A stretch of 12,407 bases of DNA from Holosporales bacterium (GTDB taxonomy: Bacteria; Pseudomonadota; Alphaproteobacteria; RUG11792), in contig JAITTR010000048.1 of NCBI GenBank assembly GCA_031286725.1, positions 1-12,407 of the forward strand. The letters are read 5' to 3'. Positions 7,892 through 12,407 of this stretch are shown here, piece by piece (position 1 is the first letter of the stretch; every line of letters starts with the position of its first letter). The position numbers were made by a program, and so were the translations under genes. The notes beneath the pieces were generated by a model. The model worked only from the letters and a program-made list of their open reading frames with translations, made no database searches and was not told where the DNA came from.

Positions 7892-7914
7892 TAAAGGGGT
7901 TTAATTATATTTCA

Positions 7915-7962
7915 ACTTAATTAAGTATATTGTATAAATTCAAATGGGTTGAAACAATATAC
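7915..7962. promoter_or_regulatory. Palindrome and stem-loop in the rodA upstream region
   Basis: ACTTAATTAAGT (7915-7926) is a perfect 12-bp palindrome 23 bp upstream of the rodA start. It overlaps the foot of a hairpin: GTATATTGT (7925-7933) pairs with ACAATATAC (7954-7962), and inside it TTCAA (7939-7943) pairs with TTGAA (7949-7953) around an ATGGG loop. It could be an operator or leader structure for rodA. Function is not shown. Confidence 0.35.
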
Positions 7963-7983
7963 ATTTCGCTTTTGCTTCGTCTA

Positions 7984-8020
7984 AGTTGTAAAAGAACGAA
8001 GAGAGTAAGCATTTACAACT
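7984..8020. repeat. Inverted repeat, 9-bp arms
   Basis: AGTTGTAAA (7984-7992) and TTTACAACT (8012-8020) are perfect complements around a 19-base loop. Confidence 0.4.
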
Positions 8021-8026
8021 ACAACG

Positions 8027-8086
8027 ATATAATCTGAAGATTTCAATTGGAACTTTTGTGAAAAGTTTCAGAAGTTGAAATTATAT
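8027..8086. repeat. Extended three-part imperfect hairpin
   Basis: Three nested stems share one axis: ATATAA/TTATAT (8027-8032 with 8081-8086), TTTCAA/TTGAAA (8041-8046 with 8075-8080) and AACTTTT/AAAAGTT (8051-8057 with 8061-8067), with a GTG loop. Unpaired bases between stems are roughly balanced in number (7-8 outer left, 4 versus 7 inner). It is the most structured part of the non-coding stretch and a candidate RNA fold. Confidence 0.4.
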
Positions 8087-8233
8087 ATAAAGTATGCTTG
8101 CATAGATAAAGCGCTCTGGGATTGGTGTGTCAGATAATTTTTGAGAAATTTTTCGTAGTAAATGCTTCCTCAGTGATAATTTTATCGCAACGCGAATATT
8201 GTTTTACGATCGATGTACTGCTAGATTAATGGT

Positions 8234-8260
8234 TCCTCAAAACTCTATATTTTTGAAGGA
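8234..8260. repeat. Inverted repeat, 9 bp with one bulge
   Basis: TCCTCAAAA (8234-8242) pairs with TTTTGA plus GGA (8251-8256 and 8258-8260), leaving A8257 bulged, around an 8-base loop. Confidence 0.35.
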
Positions 8261-8293
8261 CTTAACATTCTTATTCTAAAGTCAGATTACTTA

Positions 8294-8311
8294 AATCATT
8301 TGCAAATGATT
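8294..8311. repeat. Perfect 18-bp palindrome
   Basis: AATCATTTGCAAATGATT is its own reverse complement over all 18 bases with no loop. Such sites suit binding of a dimeric protein more than RNA folding. No regulated gene is adjacent on either strand. Confidence 0.45.
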
Positions 8312-8362
8312 GGGAAATACTCTACAGATAGATTTAATATGAATTATTTCTGGTAAAGCAAT

Positions 8363-8408
8363 ACTCTTTAGGGATAAAAATGTCCTCATGGAACATTTAT
8401 TCTAGAGT
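8363..8408. repeat. Two-part hairpin
   Basis: AAATGTCC (8378-8385) pairs with GG and ACATTT (8390-8398, A8392 bulged) around a TCAT loop. Outer arms ACTCT (8363-8367) and AGAGT (8404-8408) also pair. Confidence 0.35.
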
Positions 8409-8498
8409 TCGCAAAATCAATTTGAGGGAGGAGTTTTTAGTAAATTACTTTTAATAGAACGCTAATATTTTACTCGTGAAGCCAAGTTGTAAGCAAAC

Positions 8499-8591
8499 CC
8501 GATTTGTCAAGGTGGAGAGCGAGCATAGCGAGCGGACCTTGACAAATCTTTTGGGCGGATATGGTATAATTTTTTATTACCATATCCGCCC
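8499..8591 (-). repeat. Inverted-repeat copy 2 (93 bp, two adjacent palindromes)
   Basis: It is the reverse complement of 6531-6623 (89 of 93 bases by eye) and the better preserved copy, since both palindromes pair perfectly. Palindrome B (8501-8548) has arms GATTTGTCAAGGT and ACCTTGACAAATC, and its centre holds the direct repeat AGCGAGC twice. A TTTT spacer follows. Palindrome A (8553-8591) has arms GGGCGGATATGGTA and TACCATATCCGCCC, 14 bp perfect. It ends 18 bp after the glmM stop. Palindrome A could stabilise or attenuate glmM mRNA, but no T-run follows it on either strand. Confidence 0.9.
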
Positions 8592-8609
8592 TTGGAGAAT
8601 CAGAGATAA

Positions 8610-9950
8610 TCATGCGACGAATAGCTCTTCTACTTTTTTCATCGCTAGATTGATATCTTCCCTATTTTCAGACTCTATCATAATACGGATTAGGTTTTCC
8701 GTTCCTGATTTTCTTATTATAATCCTTCCTTTTTCTTTTAAAATTTCGCTTTCGATTTCTTTTATAAACTTAACTGTTTTCTCGTCGGATACTTCTACAA
8801 TTTTTGTTACGTTTTTGAATTCTTGAGGAAAAGGACTATATAAATTTCTTATATCGCTAGCTTTTACTTCTTTTCGTCGTATGTACGCTAAAATTTGCAG
8901 AGCGGCGACAATACCGTCTCCGGTTGAGGAATAATCGATAGGGATTATATGTCCTGATTTCTCTCCGCCAATTTTCGCGTCGATTTCCAACATTTTTTCA
9001 AGAACATACTTATCCCCCACGTCGCAACGAAATAATTTTAACCCTATTTTATTTAAATATATTTCCATGCCAATGTTTGACATTTTCGTCGCGACGACGT
9101 TTTTAGAAGACAATTTTCCAGTTTCCAACCAATCGGTAGCGATAGTTGCGATGATATAATCTCCGTCTAAGACCTCTCCTTTTTCGTCAACTATGATTAA
9201 TCTGTCCGCGTCGCCGTCTAGCGCAATTCCAATATCGGCTTTTTGATCGACTACAGTCTTTTGAAGCAGTTTAGTGTCTGTCGCTCCGCAGAATTTGTTG
9301 ATATTTAAACCGTCTGGCTCGGAGCCTATTTTTATTATCTCGGCTCCTAACTCCCAAAGAACTTGAGGGGCTATTTTGTACGCAGCGCCGTTTGCCGTAT
9401 CTATGACTATTTTCATCCCTAAGAGTCCGAGGTTTTTAGGAAAAGAGTTTTTGACAAGCTCTATATATCTTCCTGCTGCGTCGTTTAGTCTTTTTGCTTT
9501 TCCCATATGATCTGGGGCAGTCAAAGTTTGTCTATTGTGAAATATAACGCTAATTTTCGTTTCGTCTTTTGGAGATATCTTGAACCCCTTTGAATTAAAA
9601 AACTTTATTCCGTTGTCATAATACGGATTGTGAGAGGCAGAAATTACGACACCCAGATCGGCCCGAAGAGATCTTGTCAGAAAAGCTACAGCGGGGGTTG
9701 GAACAGGGCCTAAGAGAACGACATCAGCTCCCGCTGATATAAATCCTGAGGTTAAGGCAGGTTCTAGCATATATCCTGAAAGCCTTGTGTCTTTTCCTAT
9801 GACCACGGTAAATTTACTATTAGCGGTTTTATGGTCGTCGTTAACATAATAATTTACGGCGGAAATTGCCAACTTCATAACATTTTCCGGAGTTATATAT
9901 CCGTCATTAGCTTTTCCGCGGACTCCGTCGGTTCCAAAAATATTGTTCAT
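8610..9950 (-). CDS. glmM: Phosphoglucosamine mutase
   Basis: GlmM converts glucosamine-6-phosphate to glucosamine-1-phosphate in the cytoplasm, on the route to UDP-GlcNAc for peptidoglycan and LPS. The 446 residues match the family length. Alpha-D-phosphohexomutase motifs are all present: FGTDGVRG at 5-12, ISASHNP with catalytic Ser106 (phosphorylated in the active enzyme), the metal-binding DGDADR at 245-250, the sugar-binding GGEKSGH at 328-334, and the phosphate-binding RKSGTENLIRIMIE at 413-426. The ATG overlaps the ftsH stop in TAATG, and no Shine-Dalgarno is visible, so translation is probably coupled to ftsH. The ftsH-glmM order is known in many proteobacteria; folP, which sits between them in E. 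coli, is absent here. Confidence 0.98.
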   Translation of the reverse strand: MNNIFGTDGVRGKANDGYITPENVMKLAISAVNYYVNDDHKTANSKFTVVIGKDTRLSGYMLEPALTSGFISAGADVVLLGPVPTPAVAFLTRSLRADLGVVISASHNPYYDNGIKFFNSKGFKISPKDETKISVIFHNRQTLTAPDHMGKAKRLNDAAGRYIELVKNSFPKNLGLLGMKIVIDTANGAAYKIAPQVLWELGAEIIKIGSEPDGLNINKFCGATDTKLLQKTVVDQKADIGIALDGDADRLIIVDEKGEVLDGDYIIATIATDWLETGKLSSKNVVATKMSNIGMEIYLNKIGLKLFRCDVGDKYVLEKMLEIDAKIGGEKSGHIIPIDYSSTGDGIVAALQILAYIRRKEVKASDIRNLYSPFPQEFKNVTKIVEVSDEKTVKFIKEIESEILKEKGRIIIRKSGTENLIRIMIESENREDINLAMKKVEELFVA

Positions 9951-11854
9951 TACAAATCTTTTTTATCGCTATCAAGAGAGTTAGGAATGCCGCCTAATGA
10001 AAATTCGCTTGCTGAATCTTGGGGTTCTTCTTGTGCTTCTAAGGTCTGGCCGTCAAAGATTTTCCTCACCTCGTCTCCAGTCAACGTTTCTCTTTCTAAG
10101 AGATACTTTGCGATTGACTCTAATTTATTTCTATTTTCCAGAACTAAAGATTTCACTTCTTGATATGCCTCGTCGATAAGCTCTTTTATTTCCTTGTCTA
10201 TTGTTTCAGAAGTTTTCTGGGATATTTGATCGCTCGCTTCTAGATAATATCCGTCCGAATCGTAAAAAGATCTAAAACCTAACTTTTTGCTCATTCCCCA
10301 CTTTATGATCATATTTTTAGCGATTTTGGTCGCTTGTTTTATATCTTGAGAAGCTCCCGTCGTTATGTTATTTTCTCCGAATATTATTTCTTCCGCCGCT
10401 CTTCCGCCTATAGCGACCTTTATATTTGAAATAAGTTCCGCTTTAGATACGGAGATTTTGTCTTTTTCCGGCAATCTAACAACCATTCCTAAAGCCCCGC
10501 CTCTTGGAATAATTGTGACCTTATGGATAGGATCGGACGCAGGAACGAGAAGAGCGATTAGGGCATGACCGGATTCATGATAGGCAGTGAATTTCTTTTC
10601 GTCGTCTGTCATACTCATAGACTTTCTTTCGGTTCCCATTATTACCTTATCTTTAGCCATTTCAAAATCTTTCATTGAAACGGCTAACTTATTTTCCCTT
10701 GCGGCCAAAAGAGCCGCTTCATTGACTAAGTTAGCCAACTCGGCTCCTGAAAATCCGGGAGTTCCTCTTGCGATTGTTTTAAGATTAACGTCTGGGGATA
10801 AAGGAATGTTTTTAGAATGAACTTTCAGTATTTTTTCTCTTCCGGACATATCGGGGTATTGTACGGTTATTCTTCTATCGAATCGTCCGGGTCTTAATAA
10901 AGCCGGATCCAAAACGTCTGGTCGATTGGTTGCGGATAAGACAATAACGCCTTGTTTCTCGTCAAATCCATCCATTTCGACAAGAAGTTGGTTTAGCGTT
11001 TGTTCTCTTTCGTCGTTTCCGCCTCTCATGGCAGAGTCCCTTCTTCGACCGACAGCGTCGATTTCGTCAATAAAAACGATACATGGGGAATTTTTCTTTG
11101 CATTTTCAAACATGTCGCGAACTCTGCTCGCTCCAACTCCGACAAAAACTTCGACGAAATCGGATCCGGATATGCTATAAAAAGGAACTCCGGCCTCTCC
11201 GGCAATAGCTCGCGCTAGGAGCGTTTTTCCATTTCCCGGATCGCCGACTAATAGGGCTCCTCTCGGTATTCTTCCGCCAAGTCTCTGAAATTTTTGAGGG
11301 TTTTTCAAAAAATCGACTATCTCCTCCAATTCTTGTTTCGCTTCGTCAATCCCTGCGACGTCTTTAAACGTTACGTTAACTTTTTTAGCTTGAAACATTT
11401 TCGCTTTCGTTTTTCCAATTCCTAACGGACCGGAGCCTCCAAGTCCTCCTTTCCCGCCGGATTGCATTTGTCGAGACGAATATACCATAAGTCCTATTAT
11501 TAAAAGCATTGGAAGCCAGGGCAAAATTTGGGATATTATAAATCCCCAGCCGGATTCCCCTGTGTCGACCTTTACCTCTACGTTATTTTTCAATAATTTA
11601 TCGACCATCTTTATATCCATAGGCGTTATGGCAAAAAAGAATTTTCCATTCTTTAGTGCTCCAACTATCCTCGAGGAAGAATTTCTTATTAAAACTTCTT
11701 TAACATTCCCGTCTGTCGTCTCTTTCATAAATGCGGAATATGAAAGTTCTATTGGATTTGCTCCAAATAATTTCGTATCGAACGGATTAGCCAATAATAA
11801 TAAAAATCCAATTAAACACAACCAAACTAAAATGCTTTTAGCGTTTTTTTTCAC
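9950..11854 (-). CDS. ftsH: ATP-dependent zinc metalloprotease FtsH
   Basis: FtsH is a membrane-anchored AAA+ protease that removes damaged membrane proteins and some regulators. The 634 residues carry two membrane segments (about 7-23 and 105-124) flanking a periplasmic domain. The AAA module has Walker A GDPGNGKT (204-211), pore loop FVG (237-239), Walker B with FIDEID (261-266), and the second region of homology ending NRPDVLDPALLRPGRFDRR (310-328). The protease domain has HESGH (426-430), and D504 in the SQDIKQAT motif is the likely third zinc ligand. Walker A differs from the usual GPPGTGKT at two positions but keeps the GxxxxGKT core. The start is GTG; an in-frame TAA lies 9 bases upstream, so this is the earliest start. 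The Shine-Dalgarno is weak. tilS, which often precedes ftsH in alphaproteobacteria, is absent; a divergent PhzF-like gene lies there. Confidence 0.98.
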   Translation of the reverse strand: MKKNAKSILVWLCLIGFLLLLANPFDTKLFGANPIELSYSAFMKETTDGNVKEVLIRNSSSRIVGALKNGKFFFAITPMDIKMVDKLLKNNVEVKVDTGESGWGFIISQILPWLPMLLIIGLMVYSSRQMQSGGKGGLGGSGPLGIGKTKAKMFQAKKVNVTFKDVAGIDEAKQELEEIVDFLKNPQKFQRLGGRIPRGALLVGDPGNGKTLLARAIAGEAGVPFYSISGSDFVEVFVGVGASRVRDMFENAKKNSPCIVFIDEIDAVGRRRDSAMRGGNDEREQTLNQLLVEMDGFDEKQGVIVLSATNRPDVLDPALLRPGRFDRRITVQYPDMSGREKILKVHSKNIPLSPDVNLKTIARGTPGFSGAELANLVNEAALLAARENKLAVSMKDFEMAKDKVIMGTERKSMSMTDDEKKFTAYHESGHALIALLVPASDPIHKVTIIPRGGALGMVVRLPEKDKISVSKAELISNIKVAIGGRAAEEIIFGENNITTGASQDIKQATKIAKNMIIKWGMSKKLGFRSFYDSDGYYLEASDQISQKTSETIDKEIKELIDEAYQEVKSLVLENRNKLESIAKYLLERETLTGDEVRKIFDGQTLEAQEEPQDSASEFSLGGIPNSLDSDKKDL

Positions 11855-11877
11855 AAAAAATTACCAAAATAAAATTG

Positions 11878-11905
11878 ATAATATATAATAGCTCCTTTTT
11901 TACAA
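11878..11905 (-). promoter_or_regulatory. Promoter-like sequence for the ftsH-glmM operon
   Basis: On the minus strand, TTGTAA (complement of 11900-11905) and TATTAT (complement of 11878-11883) are spaced by 16 bp. This predicts a start near 11871 and a leader of about 17 nt. It is a motif match only. I saw no clear heat-shock-type promoter. Confidence 0.4.
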
Positions 11906-12032
11906 GTTTTCAATAACGGCGGAAATTTGGAAGTTATCTTTATTTTTCGATAAAGGAACAAAGATATTATAGTATGAAAACGATTGTTGATATTATATCT
12001 AAAATTTGAGACAATGCATATATTGTATATTT

Positions 12033-12036
12033 GGAG
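12033..12036 (+). promoter_or_regulatory. Ribosome-binding site deciding the PhzF-like start
   Basis: GGAG lies 6 bases before the ATG at 12043, in the 188-bp divergent gap with ftsH. It selects this ATG as the start. Confidence 0.6.
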
Positions 12037-12042
12037 AATAAT

Positions 12043-12407
12043 ATGGCTTATGGTTTTTGGATAGTTGATATTTTTTGCAAAAACAAATTTGAGGGAACTC
12101 CGGCGACGGTTTTTTTAATCGATGACTTTTTAGACGAAGTTTTGATGAAAAATCTAGCTATGGAAATAAATACTCCGGAGACTATTTTTGTAAAAGAGCT
12201 ATCTAACGGGGATTTTGAAGCCGTTTGTTTTTGTCCCGCTTCGAAAGGAATGAATTTTGGAAACGCTCTTTTTGCCGCCGCGGAAGTTATTAAGCGAGAA
12301 AAGAGTATTCAAAAAAAAGAAATTAATATTATTCATGAAACGAAAATATTTGTAGTTAAATTTTTAGACGACGGAAGAATAAAGATTCGATTTTCTAGTG
12401 CAAAATT
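12043..12407 (+). CDS. PhzF-family protein (isomerase-like), 3'-truncated by the window
   Basis: The first 121 codons are visible and the gene runs off the right edge; family members usually have about 260-300 residues. The N-terminus shows the PhzF/YddE pattern: VDIFCKNKFEGTPATVFLID (residues 8-27) resembles the family's VDVF...GNPAAVV opening. EINTPETIFV (41-50) contains E46 at the position of the catalytic Glu (E45 in PhzF of phenazine biosynthesis). The usual CGHAT/GHPT motif is FGNALFAA here, so the His (H74 in PhzF) is replaced by Asn74. Enzymatic roles of family members outside phenazine synthesis are mostly unknown, and no phenazine genes are seen here, so no substrate is proposed. 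The gene is divergent from ftsH. Confidence 0.8.
   Translation, partial: MAYGFWIVDIFCKNKFEGTPATVFLIDDFLDEVLMKNLAMEINTPETIFVKELSNGDFEAVCFCPASKGMNFGNALFAAAEVIKREKSIQKKEINIIHETKIFVVKFLDDGRIKIRFSSAK

Larger units (their letters stand above)
7892..8609. other. Long non-coding stretch between rodA and glmM, rich in palindromes
   Basis: About 700 bp hold no open frame of note on either strand, apart from a spurious one running into glmM antisense. The right end is the second inverted-repeat copy. The remainder (7892-8498) is AT-rich and contains at least six hairpin-capable inverted repeats, listed separately. I looked for signatures of RNase P RNA, tmRNA and SRP RNA and saw none. AGGGAGGAG at about 8426-8434 resembles a strong ribosome-binding site but no start codon follows at a useful distance. 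It may be the upstream regulatory region of rodA, an unrecognised structured RNA, or decayed sequence. Confidence 0.5.

Noticed and set aside
8426..8460. Small gene after the strong AGGGAGGAG sequence
   Set aside because: No ATG, GTG or TTG follows at a workable distance before stops in the frames checked.
7892..8498. RNase P RNA, tmRNA or SRP RNA
   Set aside because: The conserved sequence signatures of these RNAs were not seen on either strand.
6531..8591. Composite transposon with rodA as cargo
   Set aside because: There is no transposase between the repeats and no target-site duplication at the outer edges (left ATCACGA, right TTGGAGA), and rodA is a core gene.
8476..8826. 116-residue + strand ORF
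   Set aside because: It runs through repeat copy 2 and then antisense to the conserved 3' end of glmM. The composition is not protein-like.

Overview
The window is AT-rich and gene-dense. It looks like a chromosomal piece of a Gram-negative bacterium, most likely an alphaproteobacterium with a host-associated lifestyle (for example a Rickettsiales or Holosporales relative). The evidence is a TamA/Omp85-type outer-membrane protein, a cell-elongation gene pair (PBP2 and RodA), an ftsH-glmM pair, low GC, and an orphan secreted protein. The taxonomic placement is inference.

Left part (1-4562, all + strand): the 3' portion of a tamA-like gene runs in from the left edge. A 603-residue secreted protein of unknown family follows, behind a promoter-like TATAAT and a run of eight Gs. 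Next come a tRNA-Arg(ACG) with its own promoter-like sequence and a periplasmic thioredoxin-fold protein with a CPHC active site. The thioredoxin-like gene lies 6 bp ahead of mrdA (PBP2), so the two probably share a transcript.

Middle (4569-8609): mrdA (+) and rodA (-) converge, although the two products act as one peptidoglycan polymerase and are often encoded side by side in the same direction. rodA sits between two 93-bp copies of an inverted repeat (89/93 identical by eye). Each copy is made of two back-to-back palindromes. Upstream of rodA is about 600 bp with no credible gene but many short palindromes. A past inversion between the two repeats would explain the broken mrdA-rodA arrangement.

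Right part (8610-12407): ftsH and glmM form a minus-strand operon in which the ftsH stop and glmM start overlap (TAATG). Divergent from ftsH is the 5' part of a PhzF-family gene, cut by the right edge.

Functional theme: most recognisable genes serve the envelope. GlmM makes glucosamine-1-phosphate for peptidoglycan and LPS precursors, PBP2 and RodA build the lateral wall, TamA helps assemble the outer membrane, FtsH controls membrane protein quality, and the CPHC protein handles periplasmic thiols. No CRISPR array, transposase, phage module or obvious defence system was seen. The most unusual items are the repeat pair around rodA, the orphan secreted protein with its G-tract leader, and the neighbouring thioredoxin-like protein.
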